A stretch of DNA of 5,241 nucleotides, taken from NCBI GenBank assembly GCA_030597995.1, contig JAUVQV010000098.1, positions 1 through 5,241 of the forward strand. The letters run 5' to 3'. Positions 1 to 5,241 of this stretch are shown here, one piece after another; position 1 is the stretch's first letter, and the number at the start of each line of letters is the position of its first letter. The notes below the pieces were generated by a model. The model saw only the letters and a program-made list of their open reading frames with translations. It had not been told where the DNA came from and made no database searches. The stretch comes from Candidatus Rokuibacteriota bacterium. GTDB taxonomy: Bacteria > JAUVQV01. Made by a program: the position numbers and the translations under genes.

Positions 1-857
1 GTGGCCTTTCGGATATTTTCCAGGGCCGAATCGAGGCCGCACTCGCCCTGAAGGTGAGCGATCAGCTGCGGATATCCCACTGCCCGCAAGGCCTGAAGGC
101 GGGGTGAGTACTCCTGGTCGAGAATTCGGGACACCTCAGTGAGAAATCCCTTCTGGAGCATGTCGTCGAGCCGCCGCCGAATGCGATGGTCGAGTTCCGC
201 GCGGCCGGGATTCAGGCCGAATGTCACGGTATGGAAGTGATGCTCGGCGAAGCGGTGGCGGGCCTGGAGGGAGGAGAGGGTCTCGCCGCCAAGATAGTAC
301 ACCTCGAGGGCGCGATGGAGCCGGTACCGGTCATTGGGATGGAGGCGCTCGGCGGCGGCCGGATCGATCCGCTGGAGGAGTTCGTGCAGCCCCGTCACCG
401 GTTTTCTCCCCTCGGGAATGGCCCGCACCGGGGACAGGAAACCGGCCACCCGGACCAGCCACTCCCGGACATCGGGATTGGCCTCCGGCGCCGGGCAGAG
501 TCCTTCCAGCACCGCTTTCAGGTACAGGCCGGTGCCGCCGACAAAGAGGGGGATTTTCCCGGCGGCCTCGAGGTCCGGGAGGAGGCGGTACACTTCCTTC
601 CGGTAGCGTCCCACGCTGAAGGGATGGTCCGGCTCCACCAGGTCTATCAGGTGATGGGGTACGCGCCGCCTTTGCTCCAGGGTGGGCTTGGCGGTCCCGA
701 TGTCGAGGCGCCGGTAGATCTGCCGGGAGTCCACCCCGATGATGTCGGTCCCGAGCGCCTCCGCCAGGAGCAGGCCGACGGCGGTCTTTCCGGAGGCCGT
801 GGGCCCGACGAGGGCGATCACCGGCCGCCGGCCGCTGCTCTCCGATGAATCCAACAC
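1..857 (-). CDS. miaA: tRNA dimethylallyltransferase MiaA, 3' end cut by window edge
   Basis: MiaA transfers a dimethylallyl group to N6 of A37 in tRNAs that read UNN codons, the first step of i6A/ms2i6A formation in the cytoplasm. The reverse strand reads 285 codons with no stop to the window edge. Visible motifs are the P-loop GPTASGKT (residues 18-25), DSRQIYR (43-49), GTAKP (54-58), HHLID (68-72), VGGTGLYLKA (106-115, with the conserved Thr109), the HPNDRYRLHRALEVY block (173-187) and RAVGYPQ near residue 260. The last residues, ENIRKA, correspond to the segment just before the family's AKRQ-W region, so roughly 25-45 C-terminal residues are missing. The GTG start at 857 is chosen because a purine-rich GGGAGGGAG site lies about six bases upstream. 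An in-frame GTG at 893 has no such site. The mutL gene, a common neighbour of miaA, lies upstream but is separated by an oppositely oriented gene. The family assignment is secure. Confidence 0.96.
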   Translation of the reverse strand, partial: MLDSSESSGRRPVIALVGPTASGKTAVGLLLAEALGTDIIGVDSRQIYRRLDIGTAKPTLEQRRRVPHHLIDLVEPDHPFSVGRYRKEVYRLLPDLEAAGKIPLFVGGTGLYLKAVLEGLCPAPEANPDVREWLVRVAGFLSPVRAIPEGRKPVTGLHELLQRIDPAAAERLHPNDRYRLHRALEVYYLGGETLSSLQARHRFAEHHFHTVTFGLNPGRAELDHRIRRRLDDMLQKGFLTEVSRILDQEYSPRLQALRAVGYPQLIAHLQGECGLDSALENIRKA

Positions 858-862
858 GGGTG

Positions 863-871
863 TCTCCCTCC
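863..871 (-). promoter_or_regulatory. Ribosome binding site of miaA
   Basis: On the minus strand a GGGAGGGAG purine run ends about six bases before the GTG at 857. It supports that codon over the in-frame GTG at 893, which is preceded by CAGTAC without a Shine-Dalgarno match. It does not exclude the TTG immediately after the GTG. Confidence 0.6.
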
Positions 872-940
872 CGGCCCGAGTCTCATTTGTCACGTACTGT
901 TCGCAATGGCCAACCAGCGAACCTCCTACCTCCGGCAAAG

Positions 941-967
941 TCTATACCATTCTCACTTGACAGTGAA
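941..967 (-). promoter_or_regulatory. Candidate miaA promoter (extended -10)
   Basis: On the minus strand, TGGTATAGA (949 to 941) looks like an extended -10: a TG dinucleotide, one base, then TATAGA, which matches four of six TATAAT positions. Fifteen bases upstream is TTCACT (967 to 962), four of six matches to TTGACA. Transcription would begin near 934 and give a leader of about 77 bases. The leader would start with a GGAGGTAGGAGG purine tract (921-933) that has no obvious gene attached. The call rests on consensus only, and the 15-base spacing is short. Confidence 0.35.
953..966. repeat. Perfect inverted repeat over both candidate -35 elements
   Basis: The sequence TCACT-TGAC-AGTGA has two perfect 5-base arms around a 4-base centre. 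It covers most of the plus-strand TTGACA and part of the candidate minus-strand -35. Its size and position suit a regulator operator, but no specific regulator family is recognised from it. Confidence 0.45.
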
Positions 968-985
968 CCGCGCAATCGGTAATAA
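957..985 (+). promoter_or_regulatory. Candidate sigma-70 promoter of the MBL hydrolase gene
   Basis: A perfect TTGACA (957-962) is followed after exactly 17 bases by TAATAA (980-985), a weaker -10 that keeps the leading TA. Initiation would be near 992 and leave a leader of about 34 bases before the GTG at 1026. The perfect -35 with ideal spacing makes this plausible, while the -10 is the weak point. The -35 lies inside an inverted repeat (953-966) and adjoins the candidate divergent miaA promoter. Confidence 0.5.
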
Positions 986-992
986 AACGGTA
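967..992. repeat. ACCG/CGGT short repeats in the promoter spacer and start region
   Basis: ACCG (967-970) and CGGT (977-980) form an interrupted inverted repeat inside the -35/-10 spacer. CGGTA then recurs at 977-981 and 988-992, a spacing of 11 bases, about one helical turn. The elements are short and could arise by chance in GC-rich DNA. They are listed because they fall exactly on the candidate promoter. Confidence 0.25.
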
Positions 993-996
993 CCTT

Positions 997-1009
997 CAGT
1001 ATTTTACTG
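997..1009. repeat. Perfect inverted repeat just upstream of the hydrolase ribosome binding site
   Basis: CAGTA-TTT-TACTG is a perfect 5-base inverted repeat with a 3-base loop, ending two bases before the Shine-Dalgarno sequence. In RNA it could form a small, AU-rich hairpin in the leader; in DNA it could be an operator half-site pair. It is not followed by a T run, so it is not an intrinsic terminator. Confidence 0.4.
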
Positions 1010-1010
1010 C

Positions 1011-1020
1011 TAAGGGGGTG
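1011..1020 (+). promoter_or_regulatory. Strong ribosome binding site of the MBL hydrolase gene
   Basis: TAAGGGGGTG matches the 16S anti-Shine-Dalgarno complement TAAGGAGGTG at nine of ten positions and sits five bases before the GTG at 1026. This fixes the start codon and suggests efficient initiation despite GTG. Confidence 0.8.
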
Positions 1021-1025
1021 GGATC

Positions 1026-1667
1026 GTGTTCTTGAGACAATTTCAGACCGGGGGGGACCGGAATTTCGGTTACCTGGCCGCGGACGGGGCTACCAAACGC
1101 GCGGTGGTCGTTGACCCTTCGTTTGCACCGGAGATCATTTTCGAGTGTGCGCGAGATAAAGAACTTGAGATCGAGTACGTCTTCAACACCCACCGTCACT
1201 TTGATCACACCAGCGGAAACAGCGCAATCCGGAAACTGACGGGAAAACAGCCGTTCGCGCTCGGAGACCGGGATCCGGTCACCGGGGTCACCGTGTCGGA
1301 CCAGGCCCGCTTCCCGCTCGGCGATCTGGAGATTCGTATTCTGCACACACCGGGACACACCGAGGATTCGATCTGCATCTGCGTCGGCGACGCCGTTTTC
1401 ACGGGAGATACCCTCTTTGTCGGCAAGGTCGGCGGCACGGATCTCAACCGACAGGCGCGGGATGAATACCATTCACTCCACCGGAAGCTCCTCGCCCTGC
1501 CGGACTCCACCCGCGTGTTTCCCGGCCACAATTACGGCTCCGCTATGGAATCGACCATTCTCCACGAACGCCGGACGAATCCTTTTCTCCTTCAGGGGGA
1601 TGTGGAATCGTTTGTGGACCTGAAAAGGAACTGGGCGGCTTACAAAAAGGCCCACGGCATCCCGTGA
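1026..1667 (+). CDS. Metallo-beta-lactamase-fold hydrolase, glyoxalase II/persulfide dioxygenase-like
   Basis: This 213-residue cytoplasmic protein, with no signal peptide or membrane segment, has the full set of MBL metal ligands. They are His56, His58, Asp60 and His61 in THRHFDH, His111 in TPGHTEDS, Asp128 in FTGDTLF and His168 in PGHNYG. The LFVGKVGGTDL block (130-140) resembles the glyoxalase II/ETHE1 branch. The separate C-terminal substrate-binding domain of classical hydroxyacylglutathione hydrolase (about 250 residues) is absent, so this is a compact YcbL-like form. The C-terminus (TNPFLL, then FVDLKRNWAAYKKAHGI) is, as I recall, typical of a bacterial subgroup often named simply MBL-fold metallohydrolase. 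The substrate cannot be told: a glutathione or other thiol thioester, or a persulfide, are possible. The GTG start is fixed by the site at 1011-1020. The gene lies alone and opposite to its neighbours mutL and miaA, and ends 13 bases from the mutL stop. Confidence 0.93.
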   Translation: MFLRQFQTGGDRNFGYLAADGATKRAVVVDPSFAPEIIFECARDKELEIEYVFNTHRHFDHTSGNSAIRKLTGKQPFALGDRDPVTGVTVSDQARFPLGDLEIRILHTPGHTEDSICICVGDAVFTGDTLFVGKVGGTDLNRQARDEYHSLHRKLLALPDSTRVFPGHNYGSAMESTILHERRTNPFLLQGDVESFVDLKRNWAAYKKAHGIP

Positions 1668-1678
1668 GACCCGGGGCC
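1644..1678 (-). terminator. Intrinsic terminator of the recJ-mutL transcript
   Basis: Two bases after the mutL stop, the minus strand reads a GC-rich hairpin. GGCCC (1678-1674) pairs with GGGCC (1653-1649), and the stem continues with CGG (1673-1671) against CCG (1657-1655) across a one-base bulge. The stem is followed directly by TTTTTG (1648-1643). An alternative inner stem, CACGG/CCGTG with a 4-base loop (1666-1653), is also possible. A GC stem plus five Ts right after a stop codon is the classic Rho-independent layout. The element overlaps the last codons and stop of the convergent hydrolase gene. It lacks a T run on the plus strand, so it is probably unidirectional. Confidence 0.72.
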
Positions 1679-1680
1679 AT

Positions 1681-3396
1681 TCAGGTCCGCTTGAACCTCT
1701 TTTCTATCTCAGCCCGATCCAGGGTGACTATCGTCGGGCGCCCGTGGGGGCACGCGGCCGGATTCTCGGCCCGGAAAAGATCACGGAGGAGCGCGGCGGC
1801 TTCCTCCGGCTGCAGCTTCTGGTTGGCGCGAACGGCGCCGTGACAGGCCATCAGAGCGGCGAGGCGGTGCCGGAAATCGGCCACCGCCGGGGAGACTTCG
1901 CCCCCCTGCGCCCGGGCGAAGAGATCCCTGATGAAGGCCAGCGTCCGGTCACCGGGGAGTTCCGCCGGTAGAGCGGATACCCGGAAGCTTCTCGGCCCGA
2001 ACGGCTCGAGCTCTATCCCGAGCTCGAGCAGACCCGGCCGCAGCTCTTCGAGCAGCTGCACTTCGGCCGGAGAGAGCTCTCCCTGGAGGGGGTGGAGCAA
2101 TCCCTGGCTCCTCTTCTGACGGCGGGAGAGTATTTTTTCGTAGAGTACCCTTTCGTGAGCGGCGTGCTGGTCTCCCAGGACCAGGCCCTCCGGGCGAGAG
2201 GCCACGAGATAGGTGGCAAAGAGCTGTCCGGCGGTGTTCATCAGGGCCACCTCCGGCTCTCGCGAGGCACGAGCATCCTCCAGGGGAAGCTGGGTCGCGG
2301 TCGGGGAACGTACCTCATAGGCGGAGTTCGATTCGCGCACCCCGCCTGCCGCCGGAGCGGCGGAGGATAGGGTCGCGTGACCGAAAAACGCGAGACGGTC
2401 ACGGCGCAGTATCTCGCGCAGGGTCCGGTCCAAAAGGTTGCGGAGTGTGGAGAGGTCGCGAAAGCGGACCTCTCTCTTGGCGGGGTGGACGTTGACGTCC
2501 ACTTCGTGAGGGGGGAGGGTGAGCCATATGAAAAGCGATATTCTGTCCAGCTCGGTGAGAAAATAGTCCCGGCAGGATTCTTTCACGCTCCGGAGGAGCA
2601 GGGTGTCTTGAACTGGGCGGGAGTTGACGAAAAACTGTCGGTATTCCGAACCGGGGCGGCCCGTGCCGGGGCGTGAAATAAACCCCTCGATGTGAAGAGA
2701 TCCGTCGGCGGAGCCGAAGGGAAGGAGGTTTCCGAAGAAGTCCGTTCCGAGATGGTCCCTGAGACGACTGCCGATGTCGTTCTCCGGGGCGAGGCGCAGC
2801 ACGGTCCGTGTGTCGTGGGTGAGGGTAAAATCGAGGGCGGGATGCGCCAGGGCCAAGCGGGTGGCGACCTGGAGACAATGGGAGAGCTCGGTGGCGCTGC
2901 TTTTGAGAAACTTTACTCGGGCGGGGACATTGTAGAAGAGCCGGCGGACTTCGACTTCGGTCCCCTCCGGTGATCCCCAGGGAGAAACCTGGGTGATCTT
3001 TCCCCCTTCGATCCGGACGCGGGTGCCCTCCTCCTCACCCCGGGCACGGGTGGTAAGCTGCATCTTTGAGACGGCCGCCAGGCTGGGCAGGGCCTCGCCG
3101 CGAAAGCCCAGAGTGGCGATGTTAGCCAGGTCGCTCGCATCTGAGATCTTGCTGGTGGAATGGCGTTCCAGGGAGAGGAGTGCCTCATCGTGGGTCATGC
3201 CGGAGCCGTCGTCGCGGACAAGAATCAATCTCTTCCCCGCGCCGGCGAGGTGAATTTCTATTCGTCCCGCACCGGCGTCAAGGGCGTTCTCGAAAAGCTC
3301 CTTGACCACCGCCGCCGGACGCTCCACGACCTCGCCGGCGGCGACTTTGTTGACGGCCTCTTCTGGAAGGATGCGGATCCGGCTATGGCGCGGCAT
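1681..3396 (-). CDS. mutL: DNA mismatch repair protein MutL, endonuclease-type
   Basis: MutL is the GHKL-ATPase dimer that links MutS mismatch recognition to strand removal. In this 571-residue protein the N-terminal ATPase shows AAGEVVERP (19-27), KELFENALDAGA (32-43; catalytic Glu33, Mg-binding Asn37), DDGSGM (62-67), GFRGEAL (97-103), FYNVPARVKFLK (154-165), FFVNSRPV (255-262) and DVNVHPAKREVRF (300-312). A Ser/Ala/Pro-rich linker covers about 340-385. The C-terminal domain has the endonuclease motif DQHAAHERVLYE (409-420), ACHGAVRAN (517-525), CPHGRP (549-554) and a terminal FKR. By homology with Bacillus MutL, Asp409 is catalytic, and His411, Glu415, Cys549 and His551 are metal ligands. 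QGLLHP (431-436) fits the sliding-clamp motif QXX(L/I)XP. The protein should therefore nick DNA itself, without MutH. The ATG start overlaps the recJ end by 14 bases and lacks a clear Shine-Dalgarno site, which suggests translational coupling. Confidence 0.97.
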   Translation of the reverse strand: MPRHSRIRILPEEAVNKVAAGEVVERPAAVVKELFENALDAGAGRIEIHLAGAGKRLILVRDDGSGMTHDEALLSLERHSTSKISDASDLANIATLGFRGEALPSLAAVSKMQLTTRARGEEEGTRVRIEGGKITQVSPWGSPEGTEVEVRRLFYNVPARVKFLKSSATELSHCLQVATRLALAHPALDFTLTHDTRTVLRLAPENDIGSRLRDHLGTDFFGNLLPFGSADGSLHIEGFISRPGTGRPGSEYRQFFVNSRPVQDTLLLRSVKESCRDYFLTELDRISLFIWLTLPPHEVDVNVHPAKREVRFRDLSTLRNLLDRTLREILRRDRLAFFGHATLSSAAPAAGGVRESNSAYEVRSPTATQLPLEDARASREPEVALMNTAGQLFATYLVASRPEGLVLGDQHAAHERVLYEKILSRRQKRSQGLLHPLQGELSPAEVQLLEELRPGLLELGIELEPFGPRSFRVSALPAELPGDRTLAFIRDLFARAQGGEVSPAVADFRHRLAALMACHGAVRANQKLQPEEAAALLRDLFRAENPAACPHGRPTIVTLDRAEIEKRFKRT

Positions 3397-5134
3397 CGGT
3401 CGGACCGGAATAGTATGGGAGCTGGATGTCGCACAGGCGAAGTTGCTGCGGGCTGCCGGGAGGGGAGGGATCGAGATCCAGGGAGTAGGCCACGTTTATG
3501 GCGAGCTTCTGGGAGAGAGAGCCCAGGAAGTGTCCCATCTGAAAGCCGATGGCCTGCTTGACGTGCGGCTTCTGGCGCAGGGCCAGCCGCAAATGGTTGG
3601 TGCCGACGGTTCGGGGGGGGCGGGCGATGAAGACCCGCTCGGTGGTGAAAGTCGGCTCGCGATTTTCTGACCCGTAAGGCATGAGGCGGCGCAGCTCCGC
3701 GAAGAACGGGGAGCGAAGCTGACGAAAATCCAGCCGGTCATCGATGTCGAGCGAAAGGCTGGGGAAACCGCTCTCCGAATCCTGGCGAGCGAGGGACCGG
3801 AGTTCCCCGCGGAGGAGAGGAATGTTCTTTTTCTTGATGGAGAACCCCGCGGCGTGGTGATGTCCGCCGAAGGTCTCTAAAAGGTGGCGGCACTTCCGCA
3901 GTTTGGAAAAGAGATTGAAGTCCGTCACGCTCCGCCCCGAGCCTTTTCCGGGATCCTCGCGTGTGGAAATGAGGATCGCCGGCTTCAGGTAGCGGTCCGC
4001 CAGCTTGGAGGCCACAATTCCGATTACCCCGGGGTGCCACTCCGGCGAGGAAATGACGATTACTACGTCGTGGAGGAGCTCCGGTTTCTCCTTCAAATAC
4101 TCGAAGGCCTCCTGACGTATCTGAATTTCGATCTGCTGCCGGCGCTGATTTTCCAGGTTGAGCCGGCCGGCCAGCGTTGCGGCCCGGACCGGGCTGTCCT
4201 CAAGGAGAAGGTCTACTGCGTCCACCGCCCGTCCGAGACGCCCGGCAGCGTTGATCCGCGGACCGAGGGCGTAGCTGATGTGGCCCGTGTTCAACGGCTT
4301 GGAATGAAGACCGGAAACTTTTTTGAGGGCCTGAAGGCCGACCCTTGAGGTGCGGTTCAGCATCTCCAGGCCGTGCTTTACCAGGATGCGATTCTCTCCC
4401 CGGAGGGGGGCAACATCGGCCACGGTCCCCATGGCCACCAGGTCCAGGCTGTCGAGGATGTTGTTGTCCGGGAGGGCGGAAGATCCATGCTGACCCCCGA
4501 GCTGCCGCCATACCGCCTGTCCGAGCTTGAAGGCGATGCCCACTCCCGCAAGGTTCTTGTCCGGGTAAGGGCACCCGGCCTGGCGGGGATTTAAAATAGC
4601 CTCTGCCGCCGGGAGCCAGGCCGGAGGCTCGTGGTGATCCGTGACAATGAAAGATATCCCGAGCGCGCGCCCCTCCTCGATCTCCGTGGCGTTGGAGATC
4701 CCGCAGTCGACGGTGAGAATGAGTTTCACGTTTTCGGCCGCGAAATGACGGATCTTTTCCGACTGCAGGCCATAGCCGTCTTCGATCCGGAGCGGGATAT
4801 CATAGGAGACCCGGTCGGTAAAACGTGTGAGGACGCTCACCAGCAAGGTGGTTCCGGTGACTCCGTCGACATCGTAGTCCCCGTAAACCAGGATTTTTTC
4901 CCGCGCGCGGATCGCACTGGTGAGGAGCCGTACCGCCTCAGACATCCCCCGCATGAGGAAGGGATCGTGGAGCCGATCCAGAGAGGGATTGAGAAAGTGA
5001 TCGGCTTCTTCAGGGAGCCGGATCTGGCGGTTGGAGAGGATTCGCGCCAGTGTCGGTGAGATGTTCAGGCTTGCCGAGAGGTTCTCGACCACCTCCGGCG
5101 GCGGTTGGAGGAGGTTCCAGATTTTCTCTCTCAT
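3383..5134 (-). CDS. recJ: Single-stranded-DNA-specific exonuclease RecJ
   Basis: RecJ degrades single-stranded DNA 5' to 3' in recombination, base-excision and mismatch repair. At 583 residues it is close to E. coli RecJ (577). DHH-domain motifs are YGDYDVDG (84-91), TVDCGIS (141-147), TDHHEPP (165-171), NLAGVGIAFKL (194-204) and DLVAMGTVADVAPL (231-244). They supply the Asp/His cluster for two Mn/Mg ions: Asp86, Asp88, Asp90, Asp143, His167, His168 and Asp231. GPRINAAGRLGRA (290-302) begins the connecting region. The DHHA1 domain shows WHPGVIGIVASKL (366-378), GSGRS (398-402) and FGGHHHAAGF (422-431), and an OB-fold-like C-terminus follows from about 455. MPYGSENREPTF (485-496) is a variant of the usual P-G-GNPEP segment. 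An in-frame TAA lies eight codons before the ATG at 5134, with no other ATG between. The Shine-Dalgarno match is weak. The gene is the first visible member of a recJ-mutL operon. Confidence 0.97.
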   Translation of the reverse strand: MREKIWNLLQPPPEVVENLSASLNISPTLARILSNRQIRLPEEADHFLNPSLDRLHDPFLMRGMSEAVRLLTSAIRAREKILVYGDYDVDGVTGTTLLVSVLTRFTDRVSYDIPLRIEDGYGLQSEKIRHFAAENVKLILTVDCGISNATEIEEGRALGISFIVTDHHEPPAWLPAAEAILNPRQAGCPYPDKNLAGVGIAFKLGQAVWRQLGGQHGSSALPDNNILDSLDLVAMGTVADVAPLRGENRILVKHGLEMLNRTSRVGLQALKKVSGLHSKPLNTGHISYALGPRINAAGRLGRAVDAVDLLLEDSPVRAATLAGRLNLENQRRQQIEIQIRQEAFEYLKEKPELLHDVVIVISSPEWHPGVIGIVASKLADRYLKPAILISTREDPGKGSGRSVTDFNLFSKLRKCRHLLETFGGHHHAAGFSIKKKNIPLLRGELRSLARQDSESGFPSLSLDIDDRLDFRQLRSPFFAELRRLMPYGSENREPTFTTERVFIARPPRTVGTNHLRLALRQKPHVKQAIGFQMGHFLGSLSQKLAINVAYSLDLDPSPPGSPQQLRLCDIQLPYYSGPTDAAP

Positions 5135-5158
5135 GATGGCTGTCTTCGAGGCGGAGTA

Positions 5159-5187
5159 ACGTTATCAGCCGCCCCGGCGGAAGTCAA
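5159..5187 (-). promoter_or_regulatory. Candidate recJ-mutL promoter
   Basis: On the minus strand TTGACT (5187-5182, five of six to TTGACA) is followed after 17 bases by TAACGT (5164-5159). Alternatively GATAAC (5166-5161) lies 15 bases away and matches four of six -10 positions. The spacer holds a GC-rich inverted repeat, CCGCC-GG-GGCGG. The -10 is ambiguous, so this remains a candidate. If real, the leader to the ATG at 5134 would be only about 20 bases. Confidence 0.35.
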
Positions 5188-5192
5188 GAAAT

Positions 5193-5212
5193 CCGAGAAA
5201 TCGGTATCTCGG
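5193..5212. repeat. Inverted repeat upstream of recJ
   Basis: CCGAGA (5193-5198) and TCTCGG (5207-5212) are perfect 6-base arms around 8 bases. On the minus strand the hairpin is followed by ATTTCTT, so it could be a weak terminator of a gene beyond the right edge. It could equally be an operator just upstream of the candidate recJ -35. The short T-rich tail favours neither reading. Confidence 0.35.
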
Positions 5213-5241
5213 CTTGCTGCTGACTTTGGGTTGCGATATCA

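Noticed and set aside
186..848. A 220-codon plus-strand open frame opposite miaA
   Set aside because: It mirrors miaA in high-GC DNA. The minus strand carries all MiaA motifs in order, while this frame shows no recognisable domain or ribosome binding site.
892..913. Possible leader peptide upstream of miaA, starting at TTG 913 on the minus strand eight bases after a GGAGG
   Set aside because: It would have seven codons (LAIANST), a TTG start and no regulatory logic such as repeated codons or attenuator hairpins.
1276..1293. Short direct repeat GGTCACCG in the hydrolase gene
   Set aside because: It encodes a locally repetitive VTGVTV segment and has no flanking structure; it looks like coding coincidence.
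996..1472. A 158-codon minus-strand open frame opposite the hydrolase
   Set aside because: The plus-strand protein has a complete MBL ligand set and a strong ribosome binding site; the antisense frame has neither.
1683..1705. Plus-strand hairpin AGGT...ACCT followed by CTTTTCT as a terminator of the hydrolase
   Set aside because: The stem is only four base pairs with an 8-base loop and the T run is interrupted; too weak to annotate.
4631..5059. A 142-codon plus-strand open frame inside recJ, and similar ones at 3160-3670 and 3884-4348
   Set aside because: They are antisense shadows of the RecJ and MutL coding frames, with no family-like motifs.
1..5241. Search for CRISPR, transposase, att sites, tRNA/rRNA genes or defence genes
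   Set aside because: Nothing of these kinds is seen. The window is almost fully coding for four recognisable proteins.

Overview
The window is a chromosomal housekeeping segment of a high-GC bacterium. It encodes four proteins: the 5' part of miaA (minus), a small metallo-beta-lactamase-fold hydrolase (plus), a complete mutL (minus) and a complete recJ (minus). The endonuclease-type MutL, the GTG starts and the mix of genes fit a Gram-negative lineage of deltaproteobacterial or candidate-phylum type. The sequence alone does not fix the taxonomy, so that placement is a guess.

Layout, left to right. Positions 1-857 (minus) hold miaA from its GTG start, cut by the left window edge before its C-terminus. 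Positions 858-1025 are a divergent intergenic region with plausible back-to-back promoters for miaA and the hydrolase, several short perfect inverted repeats, and a strong ribosome binding site for the hydrolase. Positions 1026-1667 (plus) encode the single-domain, glyoxalase II-like hydrolase. Only 13 bases separate its stop from the convergent mutL stop. A likely intrinsic terminator for the recJ-mutL transcript lies there and extends into the last codons of the hydrolase gene. Positions 1681-3396 (minus) are mutL. Positions 3383-5134 (minus) are recJ, whose 3' end overlaps the mutL start by 14 bases. Positions 5135-5241 are the recJ upstream region, with a possible promoter and an inverted repeat.

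How the genes fit together. recJ and mutL form a DNA-repair operon: MutL carries the residues for nicking in MutH-independent mismatch repair, and RecJ is a 5'-to-3' single-strand exonuclease that could degrade from such nicks. mutL and miaA are neighbours in many bacteria; here the oppositely oriented hydrolase gene separates them, so miaA needs its own promoter. I found no mobile element, CRISPR array, RNA gene or undescribed multi-gene system. The most interesting parts are the palindrome-rich divergent promoter region and the compact convergent junction.
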